Shown here: positions 1 through 9,591 of the stretch, piece by piece | How the letters are laid out: each line of letters begins with the position of its first letter | How positions within the stretch are numbered: the stretch's first letter is position 1 | NCBI GenBank assembly: GCA_001913845.2 | Contig: MKGP02000020.1 | Location: forward strand, 36,643-100,642 | DNA length: 64,000 nt | From: Limnothrix sp. CACIAM 69d | Lineage (GTDB): Bacteria; Cyanobacteriota; Cyanobacteriia; CACIAM-69d | Direction: 5' to 3' | Notes under the pieces: model-generated | The model's input: the letters and a program-made list of their open reading frames with translations, nothing else | The model's database searches: none | Told to the model about the DNA's origin: nothing | Made by a program: the position numbers and the translations under genes

Positions 1-3000
1 CCGGGGCCTCGGGATCCATTTGCAACAGACAGTTAATGACGGCCGATCGGGTTTCGATCGAATCCTCACAACGGAGCGCTTCCCGCAGTTGGGCGATCGC
101 CGTTTCCCAATCGGCCCGCTTCAGGCTGTCTTGGGCCACCCCGATCGCGTATTGGGCATAGTACTGGAGGGCACGGCGAGCCAAGCGATCGCGCCGATCG
201 GCGGGGAGATAGGCTCGGGCCAGGTCAATGGCGCGGCGGGTGTCGGCAATGTTGGCCCCGGTGCGGGTGAGCTTGGAGGTGGTGGAGCCGTCATGCCGCC
301 GAAACACCGCTAAGGGTTCTGGCTCAAACCACAGACCCCAGCGACTGGCTAGGCGCTGCCACATTTCCCAATCGGCCGCCGAGGCCGCCGCCGGGTCAAA
401 GCCTCCCAATTCCTCATAGGCCGCACGACGCACCACGATCGCGGAAAATTGCACCCGTTGGCACTGGGCAATCCGATCGACCCAATCACTCACCGGCCCG
501 GCCGTTTCCCGTTCCAGCTCAGAAGTCCAAATAATCCGCCCTTGCTGATCGATGTGGTGATGCCGACAGAGCACCATCCCCACCCGATCGCCCGCCTGCT
601 CGATCGCCCGGGTCATCCGCTCCACAAATCCCGGCAGCAACCCATCATCCTGGTGCAACAGCAACACCCACTGGCCAGATGATCGACTCAAACAATCCTG
701 CCAATTGCCCAGCAGTCCTCGATTGTTCGGCTGACGGGTATATAGCACCCGATCGCTCGCCACCCGCTGCACGATCGCCCGCACATCCACCCGATCGGAC
801 GCATCATCCAACACCTCGATCTGCATTCGATCGGCCGGCAACGCCTGATCCAACACGCTTTGCAGCGCCAAGGCCAATTGCTGCGGATCGGGGTTATAAA
901 CCGGCAGCATCACCGACCACAGGGGCCGCTCCGTTCCCGCCGGGACTGGAGCCAGGCGCGGCCGCTCGGATTTCAGCAGCCGATCCATATGTTTGGTCAT
1001 TGCCTGAGCAATTTGTTGCGATCGGGAATGGAGCTGATCAAACCAGGGAGCCGCCACCAGCTTGTGATAAAACCGGCGAGCATCGGTTTCCAGCTCTTTT
1101 TCCGCCGAATTTAGCTGGGTCACCTGCTGGGCATGGATCCGCCGACTGGACAGGGGGCGAGAAATAAAGCCCACCTTGTACTTGGCCAACAGTCGCAACC
1201 AAAGATCCAAATCCACCAGTTGCTTCAGGGCCGGATCAAAACCACCCACGGCCAACAGGGCATCGGTACGCACCAAAACCGCGCTTGGTTCGCCAATTTT
1301 GTTAATTTGCCCCACCTTTTCCACGGGATCCACCGGATCCTGAAACAGCTTTTTCAGCTTGTCCAGCTTGGTTGGATCCGTGGGAGCCAGCAGCAGGCGC
1401 GGATCTCGCAATAGCTCCACCCCCGGTTGTACCGCCTGCAAGTGCGACCAACCATGGTGCAAATTTTCACTGCCGGCCGCCAACCGCTGGGAAGCGGGAT
1501 CCTGGGCCGCCGATGGATCCAGCAACAAACGCCGGGGAGCAAACACCAGGGCAATCTCCGGATCGCTTTCCGCCAGGGCCACCATGGCCTTCAGACAGTC
1601 GCGATCGAGCAAATCATCCTGGTGCAAAAACTTCAGATATTTGCCCCGTGCAAACTCCGCACAGTGGTTCCAGTTGGCCACCATGCCCGCTCGCGGCCCC
1701 GCCACCAGTTGGATCCGCTGGGGATCCTGGGCCGCTGCGGCTTGCAGTTGCTCGATCGTCCCATCGGTGGAACCATCGTCACTGACAAACACTTCCAGGT
1801 GGGGATAGCTCTGCTGGAGCGCACTGGCCAGGGCTTCATCGATGTAGCGCCGTCCGTTATAGGTGGGAATGGCGATCGTGACGAGGGGCTGTTGGCTATG
1901 GATGGTTTGGGCCTGCAACCGTTCGTAGTCCCGGCGAAATCCTGGGCGATCGAGCAGACCGGCCAGGGCGGGACTGTAGCAAAGGTCATAGCGCAACTGG
2001 AGATCCCACTTGGTTTCCAGAACCCGCAATGCTTCCTGGCGCTGGGTTTCCGGATCCGTGAGCTGATGTTGCCAAGCGAGGGGATGGTGCTGGCGCAGGC
2101 GCGATTCGGGCACAAAGATATGGCGATAACCGGCCGATCGCAACTTCAAACAGAAATCCAAATCCGCCGCAAAAATGCCCAACCGTGGATCCACACCGCC
2201 CACCCGCGCCCAGGTCGATCGGCGGCAACACATCCCCGTCCAGCGCAAGGCCGAAACATTATTGGCCAGGTCTATGTGGGCTAAGTTGGCGTAGTTAGAC
2301 ACCTTGGTGTCCAAACCCTGATAAAGACAAAGCCCCTCGGGATTGAGGCCCAACGTCAGGCCCGCCTGTTCAATTTGTTGCTCTGGATCCAACACCATGG
2401 GGCCAGCCACGCCAATGCGCGATCGCTGAACCTGTTCCACCAGACGGGTTAACCAAGCGGTTCCCATCGGCTCCATGCCATCTTCCCAAAACACCAGATA
2501 ATCGCCCCGGGCCTGTTGCGCTGCGTGATTGGCAGCAGCAGCCCAGTTGAAATCCTCACAGGGTAAAACCCGCAGTCGATCGGTGCCTAACTGGGTTTGC
2601 CACCGTTGCAGCACCTGCAAGAGGCCCGGCTCCGGTTGGGTGGTTCCCAACACCGCCAGCAACTCATAGGGGCCATAGTCCGTGTGGCGAACAATTCCGT
2701 TCAGGCAGCGATCGAGATCGGCGGGGCCGTTGCCCACAAAGATCAAAATGGAAACCAATTTGCGCTCAGCAATTTGGTAGCGCATTCGGTAGTGGCCTGG
2801 CCGTTTGACGATGGTTTCCACTTGCCCCGGTTCCCCGCGCCGCTCGATCGCCTCCCGCAAAGCCTTTTGCGCCGCCTCGTAGGCATAGGGCTTAGCTTCG
2901 GTGGATCCCGCTGCCGACCCGGAGTGAATCCGCCAGTGATAGAGCACTCGGGGAACGTGATAGACCCGATCGGTCTGCTCCGTAAATCGCAGGGCCAAGT

Positions 3001-3646
3001 CATAGTCTTGGCTGCCCTCAAACCCCGCCCGAAACCCACTCACCTGGGTCAGGATCGATCGCCGGTAAACGGTCAAGTGGCAGATATACATCCGCGTCAA
3101 AAACGAGTCGGGACACCAGGCCGGCTTACAGGTGGGTTCCGACAAAATTCCCTTTTCGTCGATTTTGTCCTCGTCGGTGTAGATCATGTCCGCATCGGGA
3201 TGCAATTGCAGCAGCGAGGCCACTTCAAACAGGGCATCCGGCGTAAGCAAATCGTCATGATCCAGCAAGGCCACATATTCACCCGTCGCGATCTCTAGAG
3301 CGGAGTTGGAGGCGCGGGAAATATGGCCGTTTTCGGTGCGGAAGGCGACTTTAATTCGCGAATCGCGCCGTTGATATTGCTCAAGCAGCGGCCGCATGTG
3401 GGGGGCGGTGGAACAGTCGTCCGCGATGCACAATTCCCAGTCTGGATAGACCTGAGCCAGCACTGACTCGATCGCCTCAATCAGCAGTTGCTCCGGTGTG
3501 TTGTAGGTGGGCATCACAATGCTGATGGTCGGCCGGTAGCGGAATCCTTGCCGCGCCGTGGTGGCCATGCGATCGAGGTCGGCGGCGGTGGGCCGGTTCG
3601 CGATCGACCATTGGTGGTAGGTGCGCGGCGGGGAATTGTCGGCCAT
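1..3646 (-). CDS. Multi-domain family 2 glycosyltransferase (3' end outside window)
   Basis: Open minus-strand frame of at least 1215 codons running off the left edge, so the C-terminus is missing. I read four GT2-like modules. Module 1 (residues about 32-290) opens with ISIVMPTYN and has a DHDD (DXD-type) motif. Module 2 starts near residue 300 (VSILIFVGNG). Module 3 starts near residue 585 (VTIAIPTYNGRRYIDEAL, with SDDGSTDGT and LHQDD). Module 4 starts near residue 905 (VMLPVYNPD, with LHQDD). The visible C-terminus is helical and TPR-like. Start taken at ATG 3646 (MADNSPPRTY); a GTG at 3727 is also in frame. Tandem GT2 proteins of this kind build rhamnan-type or other surface polysaccharides. 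Acceptor and donor cannot be read from sequence. Many HIP1 sites, as in the native chromosome. Confidence 0.88.
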   Translation of the reverse strand, partial: MADNSPPRTYHQWSIANRPTAADLDRMATTARQGFRYRPTISIVMPTYNTPEQLLIEAIESVLAQVYPDWELCIADDCSTAPHMRPLLEQYQRRDSRIKVAFRTENGHISRASNSALEIATGEYVALLDHDDLLTPDALFEVASLLQLHPDADMIYTDEDKIDEKGILSEPTCKPAWCPDSFLTRMYICHLTVYRRSILTQVSGFRAGFEGSQDYDLALRFTEQTDRVYHVPRVLYHWRIHSGSAAGSTEAKPYAYEAAQKALREAIERRGEPGQVETIVKRPGHYRMRYQIAERKLVSILIFVGNGPADLDRCLNGIVRHTDYGPYELLAVLGTTQPEPGLLQVLQRWQTQLGTDRLRVLPCEDFNWAAAANHAAQQARGDYLVFWEDGMEPMGTAWLTRLVEQVQRSRIGVAGPMVLDPEQQIEQAGLTLGLNPEGLCLYQGLDTKVSNYANLAHIDLANNVSALRWTGMCCRRSTWARVGGVDPRLGIFAADLDFCLKLRSAGYRHIFVPESRLRQHHPLAWQHQLTDPETQRQEALRVLETKWDLQLRYDLCYSPALAGLLDRPGFRRDYERLQAQTIHSQQPLVTIAIPTYNGRRYIDEALASALQQSYPHLEVFVSDDGSTDGTIEQLQAAAAQDPQRIQLVAGPRAGMVANWNHCAEFARGKYLKFLHQDDLLDRDCLKAMVALAESDPEIALVFAPRRLLLDPSAAQDPASQRLAAGSENLHHGWSHLQAVQPGVELLRDPRLLLAPTDPTKLDKLKKLFQDPVDPVEKVGQINKIGEPSAVLVRTDALLAVGGFDPALKQLVDLDLWLRLLAKYKVGFISRPLSSRRIHAQQVTQLNSAEKELETDARRFYHKLVAAPWFDQLHSRSQQIAQAMTKHMDRLLKSERPRLAPVPAGTERPLWSVMLPVYNPDPQQLALALQSVLDQALPADRMQIEVLDDASDRVDVRAIVQRVASDRVLYTRQPNNRGLLGNWQDCLSRSSGQWVLLLHQDDGLLPGFVERMTRAIEQAGDRVGMVLCRHHHIDQQGRIIWTSELERETAGPVSDWVDRIAQCQRVQFSAIVVRRAAYEELGGFDPAAASAADWEMWQRLASRWGLWFEPEPLAVFRRHDGSTTSKLTRTGANIADTRRAIDLARAYLPADRRDRLARRALQYYAQYAIGVAQDSLKRADWETAIAQLREALRCEDSIETRSAVINCLLQMDPEAP

Positions 3647-3798
3647 CGGAGTTGCGGACTGGTTGAGGGTTTGGGGGGCGATCGAGTCGAGGATAACGGT
3701 TTTCTGGAGCGGTTCCAAGTTGGTCACGGTTGATCGTGCGGATCAGCGCAGATCGGTACAAGGATCAGTACTAATCAGCGTTGACCAGCTTTGATCGC

Positions 3799-5547
3799 TC
3801 AGGTCAATGCGCCCAAACGATCGAGCAGTTGCACCAAGTCCGCCACCTCTACCCAAATATCTTCATGATTGGCAACGGCCCGGGATTGTTCGATCGACAA
3901 ACCCAGCCCCTCCGGGTCTGCCCCCAGCAAATAGCCGTAATGCAGGTGCATGTAATGGCTAATCACCCAAAACAAACCCGGGACGGATTTGGGCGAAAAT
4001 AACTCAATCACGCAAGTTTCGGGCGCACAGAACACCAGGTTAACCAACCCAGCACCGTGGGGCGCAACAATCACCTTAGCCCGCTGAAACAGCGCGATTT
4101 GCTCGGCCAAGGACAGGCGACTCAGGATAACGGTTTGAAACCCGAGGGGTTCTAGGATCGCCAACAGGGCTTCTTCATTGGCCACGCGGCGATAGTTGGC
4201 ATCTTGGCGGCTGATGTAGAGTCGATCGCCCCCCAAATCCGGGGCCGCTCCCTCACTCAGCCCGGCGAATTGATCGCGCAAAAATTGACAGCCCCAACGG
4301 GGTGGTTTCCAGTTGCCGTAGCGACAGGCGATCGAGGGAACCACCAGGCGATCGGCCGTGAGGTGGGGTTGCCAGGCACTTTCGATCGTTTTGTCAGCGG
4401 GAATGCCCAGCCAATCCAGGGTTTCCCGCTGGAAGGGAGCCAGCGATCGGCTAAACACCACAAACCAGTCAATTTCCGTCAGCCCCTTGGCACTGCGCCG
4501 CAACAGCTCAAATCGCGGCAGGAAATCAATCATCCAATGAAAATAATTGGTTCCCCCCGCGATCGGCAAAAACGCCACGGTTCCCGGCAGGGATTCACAA
4601 GGGGGCAAGGTTTGAGAGGCCGCCACCAGGGCCGCGCTGTGGCCCGACAGATCATCCAACAGTCGCCCATCGGGGCCCATCACCACCGTATTAGACCAGT
4701 CACTCCAGGCCCGACCACCGGTCACCCAGGCCAGGTAGGGATTGAGGTCATCGGCTCGATCGTCGTGCCAGATGGGGTGGTCGTTGGGGCCAATCGTTGG
4801 GGGGGGTGGCAGAATCAGTCCCTTGGCCTGGGTTTCGAGGGTGATTAATTCCAGGCACACCGCCGGATGGGCAGCGGCAATGATTTCGCAAAAGGGCCTG
4901 TGAGGTGAAAAATCGCGCACCACCGTGGCGGGGATGGCGCGATTAAAACAATCTGTGGCTTCCCGAGGGCGATCGATCGCCTGCAAGAGATGACCCAACA
5001 ATCCGTAAAACGGCCACAGGCGAGGGTCTGCCTGCAACAGGGTCAGGGTGTGGGTGAGGATCGATCGCGCACGATCCAGGGCCAACCAGCGATCGGCTAG
5101 CTCGCGGATCACCGTTTCATCCATAGCCAAGGGATGGCTCAGGTACAGGGCCTTCAACCGCTCGATTACCCAGCCATCTTGTTCCAGCCCGATCGCCGAT
5201 CGGATCCAAGCCAAGTGCAAATCTGGACGGTGGGGCGCAAGGTCGATCGCCCGATCATAGGCAGCGATTGCCGCTTCCCCCTGATGCAGATCGCCGTAGA
5301 GCTTTGCCAGCCGCGCCCACAGATCGCCATCATTCGGGTCAAGGGCGATCGCCCGCTCCCAAGCCGCGATCGCTGCCATCGGTTGTTCCCGAGCCACCAG
5401 CACCAACCCCAGCGCCCGGTAACCGTCCGGCCGCTCCGGTTCTTCCGCAATCCACCGCCGACAGGCCGCGATCGCCGTCGTCCAATCTCCCCGTTCAAAG
5501 GCCGCTTGCGCCTGCTGTTCAATTTCGCCTAGGGTCTGTTGACTCAC
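3799..5547 (-). CDS. TPR protein with GT61 (DUF563) glycosyltransferase domain
   Basis: 582 residues. The N-terminal ~170 residues are TPR repeats (for example AAIAAWERAIALDPNDGDLW). The C-terminal half is a GT61/DUF563 domain: GGTNYFHWMIDFLPR, then LYISRQDANYRRVANEEALL and VIVAPHGAGLVNLVFC, the family signature. GT61 enzymes transfer sugars such as xylose or GlcNAc; bacterial members sit in capsule and exopolysaccharide loci. It lies 28 nt downstream of the CmcI-like gene on the same strand, so is probably cotranscribed. It is a paralogue of the protein at 20858-22768, but this copy is GC-rich with many HIP1 sites. Substrate unknown. Confidence 0.88.
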   Translation of the reverse strand: MSQQTLGEIEQQAQAAFERGDWTTAIAACRRWIAEEPERPDGYRALGLVLVAREQPMAAIAAWERAIALDPNDGDLWARLAKLYGDLHQGEAAIAAYDRAIDLAPHRPDLHLAWIRSAIGLEQDGWVIERLKALYLSHPLAMDETVIRELADRWLALDRARSILTHTLTLLQADPRLWPFYGLLGHLLQAIDRPREATDCFNRAIPATVVRDFSPHRPFCEIIAAAHPAVCLELITLETQAKGLILPPPPTIGPNDHPIWHDDRADDLNPYLAWVTGGRAWSDWSNTVVMGPDGRLLDDLSGHSAALVAASQTLPPCESLPGTVAFLPIAGGTNYFHWMIDFLPRFELLRRSAKGLTEIDWFVVFSRSLAPFQRETLDWLGIPADKTIESAWQPHLTADRLVVPSIACRYGNWKPPRWGCQFLRDQFAGLSEGAAPDLGGDRLYISRQDANYRRVANEEALLAILEPLGFQTVILSRLSLAEQIALFQRAKVIVAPHGAGLVNLVFCAPETCVIELFSPKSVPGLFWVISHYMHLHYGYLLGADPEGLGLSIEQSRAVANHEDIWVEVADLVQLLDRLGALT

Positions 5548-5575
5548 GCCCGCTCCCCAATTTCGAGGTAGATCC

Positions 5576-6730
5576 TCAACGCCGCTGCCATGCTTCCAAA
5601 GCGGCGGTTACCACCGGAGCCAGCCAGTCAGGTAACTGAGGATAGATTCGCTCCCACACTGAGCGATCGACCGCTGGAATTGGATAGGCGATGGCCACCA
5701 ATGCCGTCCGGATGGCCGATTCGGGTTCCGGCAGACCACTGCAATATTCCACAAAATCTTGTAAAAATTCCCAATCCGAAGGCAGAATTGGCCGCTGGGA
5801 AAAATGACTAGCAATCAGCCGCTGATAGAGTTGGCCTTTCCGGGTATGCCAGGCCGTTTCCAACTCCGCTGCTGGAGTCTCGTACCACTGCTGGGAATAT
5901 TGAGCACGGGCATTACTGAGTTCTGCCAAAGCTCCCCGATGTTCGGGCGATCGATCGTAGAGATCCAAGCAGCTATCCACCCAGTTCAACCAAAACTCAT
6001 CCCATTCTGGCAATCCCGGTTCTCCCAATTTGCGCGGCGGGAATGAAGGGGCGATCGCCCCGGCAGCCGTCCGTTTGCGGAGGAACCCATTCAGACACCA
6101 GGTCACATTCCGCTCATAGAAGTCGCAGAAGTGGGTGTCAATGTCGTATTCATCCCCACAAACTATCAGGAATTCTTCCAGGGCTTGCAACGGTTTCCCG
6201 GCACTAAGGCTGTCTTCCACAATCACATAATCGCCCCGATCGAGCCAGCCATGGAAAAACTCCAACACCGCAATGGTCGTTCCGTAGGAGTGATCCGCAT
6301 CCTCAATCACCAACCAAGGACGCGGTAGGCTGGCCAACCAGTCCGGCGAAAGGGTTTGCCCCAAGTCTCGGCCATCCCCTGCCAAAAAGGTCACCCTTGG
6401 ATGGCTCACATCGGTCACCGGGTTGATATCGATCGAGTAGATATGCCCATCAATTCCAAAATTATTCAGGTGATCTCCCAACCAGAGGGCACTTCCCCCG
6501 GCAAAGGAACCAATTTCAAAAATAGTGCGCGGCTTCAGTTCCCAGAGCAGCAGAGAATAGAGCGCCCAGTCAAAGGGATTTTTGATTGTCTGAATGCCCC
6601 GATAGCTGTAGTTGCGAGCGGCCATCTCGATCGCCACAGCGTCGCTACCGGTCAGAAAGGACGTTTGGATGGGGCGCACTGAATCCCAGGGGCGATCGCG
6701 CCAGTGACAAAACCGGCTCGCAGCATTCAT
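5576..6730 (-). CDS. CmcI / cephalosporin-hydroxylase-family methyltransferase-like protein
   Basis: 384 residues. Residues about 45-200 carry the CmcI-type Rossmann methyltransferase core: NPFDWALYSLLLWELKPRT followed by IFEIGSFAGGSALWLGD (SAM-binding loop), then VTFLAGDGRD and VIEDADHSYGTT. The family is named for cephalosporin hydroxylase, but members in glycan loci (rhamnosyl O-methyltransferases) methylate sugars, and that role is likely here. The C-terminal ~180 residues are helical and not recognised. It sits between GT genes on one strand, 28 nt before the GT61 gene and 122 nt after the GT4 gene. Exact methyl acceptor is inference. Confidence 0.82.
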   Translation of the reverse strand: MNAASRFCHWRDRPWDSVRPIQTSFLTGSDAVAIEMAARNYSYRGIQTIKNPFDWALYSLLLWELKPRTIFEIGSFAGGSALWLGDHLNNFGIDGHIYSIDINPVTDVSHPRVTFLAGDGRDLGQTLSPDWLASLPRPWLVIEDADHSYGTTIAVLEFFHGWLDRGDYVIVEDSLSAGKPLQALEEFLIVCGDEYDIDTHFCDFYERNVTWCLNGFLRKRTAAGAIAPSFPPRKLGEPGLPEWDEFWLNWVDSCLDLYDRSPEHRGALAELSNARAQYSQQWYETPAAELETAWHTRKGQLYQRLIASHFSQRPILPSDWEFLQDFVEYCSGLPEPESAIRTALVAIAYPIPAVDRSVWERIYPQLPDWLAPVVTAALEAWQRR

Positions 6731-6852
6731 TAGTCCAGAACTTGGGTCTGAGGCTGACGGTGTAGCAAGCTCTGCCCGATCGCTGGCCCCCGATTCGGAG
6801 CCAGCGACCTCCGTTGACTCAGGTAATTGAGAGCTACTAACCTCAGTGTTCC

Positions 6853-9531
6853 CTAGGAAGTCATTTTTTTTTGAGCCTCTGACTCAAACACCGCCGCATA
6901 CAGCGGGAACAGCCAACCGGGCAAACGGGTTGCCGCGTCCTTCACCTGCATTTGTCCCGGCGCGTAGTACATCATTGCGCCCAAGAACGCATTCAAACCA
7001 CCGGGCTGATCGAAGCCGCGTGCCGCCGTCTCCGCCAGCTTCACCAACAGTTCCCGCTCCCCATCCGTCAACGGCTCCCGTTGGAATCCTGATTTCAGAT
7101 ACATGCCATAACGGCGGCCCAGTTCACTATTGAACACAGCCTCCAATTGAGGCGTGGGAACCGTCAACCAAAACTCCGCCACCCGTTGACGCAATTGGCG
7201 CAATTCCGCCACCGTTTCCCCATCTTCCGGGTCAATTTCGTAGAGATTGGAGCAACCCAAGAAGCGGTTAAGAAACACCATGTCCTCGGCCAAATTGGGA
7301 GGCTGGCTCACGGAGGGTGGAGCAGCAGCAGCCGGGGCGGCCATGGAGACGGTTGGTTGCGGTGACGGTGCTACGGGAGCAGATGTCGCTTGGCCCGCTT
7401 CAAAGATTCGCTGATAGTCCGGTAGCAACCAAGCCGGTAAGCGATTGGCTGCATCCCGTACCTGCATTTTGCCCGGCGGCAGATACATCATGATGGCCAA
7501 CAGCGCATTCAGCCCCGGGTAGCGATCGATTCCCTGACTGATTAGTCCCGTCAACTCCTGAACAACGGACTCCTCTTCCGGGCGCAAAGGATAGTTTTGA
7601 TAGCCACTGTCAAGCAGGGCCAAGTAGCGGCGACCAAATTCACTCTTGTAGAGAGATTCCAGTTGCTCAAGGGGCGTTTGGGCCCAAATTTGCCCCACCT
7701 GTTGACGAATTAGTCGCAACTCTTCCGCGATCGAGGTTTCTTCGGGGTCGATGTAGTAGAGATTGGCACAACCTAACAACCGATTCAGGAAGGTCATGTC
7801 CTGATGAAGTGGCACGGTTGCAGAGGTTGGCGGGGCAGTTGGTGCCAGGGTTGCAACTGACTGGGGTGGGGCGATCGGCTGTGGAGCATGGGCAGCTCCC
7901 GAAGACCCGTGAGGCTCAAAGACCGATCGATAATCCGACAGCAGCCAAGCCGGAAGCTTTGCTGGGGCCTGGTCAACCTTCATCTTGCCAGCGGGGAGAT
8001 ACAGCATCACTCCCAAAAATGCCTGCAATCCAACCGGATGCTGGACGGTATGCTGACTCACTTGATTAGTGAGAAATTGGAGGTAATTGGCTTCTTCATC
8101 CGTGAGGGGTTGGGATTGGAAGCCGCTGTGCAGCAAGGCGCGATAGGCCTGGCCCACGGAGCCTTGATACAGGGCTGGGAGTTGTTCCGCTGGAGCAGCC
8201 TTCCAAAACTCAGCAGATTGGCGGCGCAGCTCCCGTAGGAGGTTAATCGTGCTTTGATCGTTGGGGTCGAGGCCATAGACCCGTACAACGTTCGTGAGGC
8301 GATCGCACAGCCACTGGGTGTAGGGATCGGTGGCAGGGGAGGTGGGAATAGAAAGGGCCATAGGGCTGCTGAGTTCGGCTTTTCGGCGCAATAGCTCCTC
8401 GAATTTTAGTTCGAGTTGGTCAATCGATCGCTCAATGTCAAATTTGGCAAAGGCTGCTGCTTGTCCCGTGGCGGCCAAGCGTGCCCAACGTTCCGGATCC
8501 TGCGGCAAACTGATCAGAGCTTGGGCCAGGGAGATCGCATCACCGGCCGGGAATAACAAACCGCTCACGCCGGATTCAATCACCTCCGCAGCCCCGCCCA
8601 CGCCTGTGCTTAAGACCGTTAGCCCAGCCGCCATCGCTTCAACCTGCACAATTCCAAAGGCTTCCGGCTGAATCGAAGGGAACACAAAGACATTGTGCTG
8701 AGCAAAACAGTCGGCCAGTTGCGATCGATCCAAATGACCAACCAATCGCACTCGATGGGCTAACCCTGTTTGTTGCAGGTACTGTTGCAGGGCCGCTAGA
8801 TAATCCGCGTGGATAGCGTTACCCGCGATCGTGCATTCAAAGTCCACTTGCTGCTGTTGAAGCACCGTCAGGGCCTCTAGCAGGGTGTGGGGCCCCTTGG
8901 TTTGAATCACCAACCCGGCATACAAAATTCGCAGCTTGTCCCGCTGGGGCAACGTGGGCCGGCTGAATTGCCGCACCAGAGCGCCGGGATAAATCGTTGA
9001 TGTTTCCAGTTGCGTCAACCCTGAATCTCGCACCGCCTGAGCCACGGCCTCGCTAGCGGTGGCCAAGTGATAGAGCGAGTGCTGGGGAGCAAGGGTTGGT
9101 GGATAGGGAACCTGGGCAAACCCCAGGTGATGAATTGTTGGAATTTGTTGTTCCAGCAAAGGCCCAAAGACCGCCGGGCCGAGGAACGAGATATTACCAA
9201 CCAGGCAAAGATCGGGCTGAACTTGTGTCAAAACCTCGCGCAGGATGCGATCGTTATGGGCCAAGATTGCGTTGATCTGGTTAGGATCTTGCAATTCTTG
9301 GGTTTGACCTTCATAAGTTCCCCACAGTTGCAAGCGGCGATCAATGCCATCCTCTTGATTTAGCGTGCAACCCAGGTAAGGCGCATCGCTGGTTAAAACC
9401 TGTATTTGGTGACCACGAGCTTGCAACCCAGCAGCAAAATCCGCGAGCGATCGACCATACCCCCCCAGCTCCTGCGGCGGATAGAGATTGGTAAGGATCA
9501 GAATTTTCTTAAAGCATCGTACCATTGTCAA
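6853..9531 (-). CDS. GT4 glycosyltransferase with three tandem C-terminal repeat domains
   Basis: 892 residues. Residues 1-385 form a GT-B, family 4 enzyme: ILILTNLYPPQELGGYGRSL at the N-terminus, LRILYAGLVIQTKGPHTLLE, and the donor-binding stretch VFVFPSIQPEAFGIVQVEAM. After it come three related units of about 135-160 residues (roughly 395-555, 585-720, 755-890). Each has FLNRxLGCxNLYxIDPE or its equivalent, GRRYxxxLxSGxQ, GLNAFLGxMMY, PGKMQV and RLPAWLLxxYxxxFE, separated by Pro/Ala/Ser-rich linkers. I do not recognise the repeat domain. It could mediate oligomerisation or tether the enzyme to a complex. GC-rich with many HIP1 sites. Confidence 0.88.
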   Translation of the reverse strand: MTMVRCFKKILILTNLYPPQELGGYGRSLADFAAGLQARGHQIQVLTSDAPYLGCTLNQEDGIDRRLQLWGTYEGQTQELQDPNQINAILAHNDRILREVLTQVQPDLCLVGNISFLGPAVFGPLLEQQIPTIHHLGFAQVPYPPTLAPQHSLYHLATASEAVAQAVRDSGLTQLETSTIYPGALVRQFSRPTLPQRDKLRILYAGLVIQTKGPHTLLEALTVLQQQQVDFECTIAGNAIHADYLAALQQYLQQTGLAHRVRLVGHLDRSQLADCFAQHNVFVFPSIQPEAFGIVQVEAMAAGLTVLSTGVGGAAEVIESGVSGLLFPAGDAISLAQALISLPQDPERWARLAATGQAAAFAKFDIERSIDQLELKFEELLRRKAELSSPMALSIPTSPATDPYTQWLCDRLTNVVRVYGLDPNDQSTINLLRELRRQSAEFWKAAPAEQLPALYQGSVGQAYRALLHSGFQSQPLTDEEANYLQFLTNQVSQHTVQHPVGLQAFLGVMLYLPAGKMKVDQAPAKLPAWLLSDYRSVFEPHGSSGAAHAPQPIAPPQSVATLAPTAPPTSATVPLHQDMTFLNRLLGCANLYYIDPEETSIAEELRLIRQQVGQIWAQTPLEQLESLYKSEFGRRYLALLDSGYQNYPLRPEEESVVQELTGLISQGIDRYPGLNALLAIMMYLPPGKMQVRDAANRLPAWLLPDYQRIFEAGQATSAPVAPSPQPTVSMAAPAAAAPPSVSQPPNLAEDMVFLNRFLGCSNLYEIDPEDGETVAELRQLRQRVAEFWLTVPTPQLEAVFNSELGRRYGMYLKSGFQREPLTDGERELLVKLAETAARGFDQPGGLNAFLGAMMYYAPGQMQVKDAATRLPGWLFPLYAAVFESEAQKKMTS

Positions 9532-9591
9532 GATTTCATATTTGTGAAGACCCTGCTAGTCCCGTGAATAGCCATAGCAGAGATACCCTCA

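Noticed and set aside
1427..2284. 285-codon plus-strand open frame
   Set aside because: It is antisense to GT2 module 3 of the minus-strand glycosyltransferase; the minus frame has GT2 motifs, this one has none.
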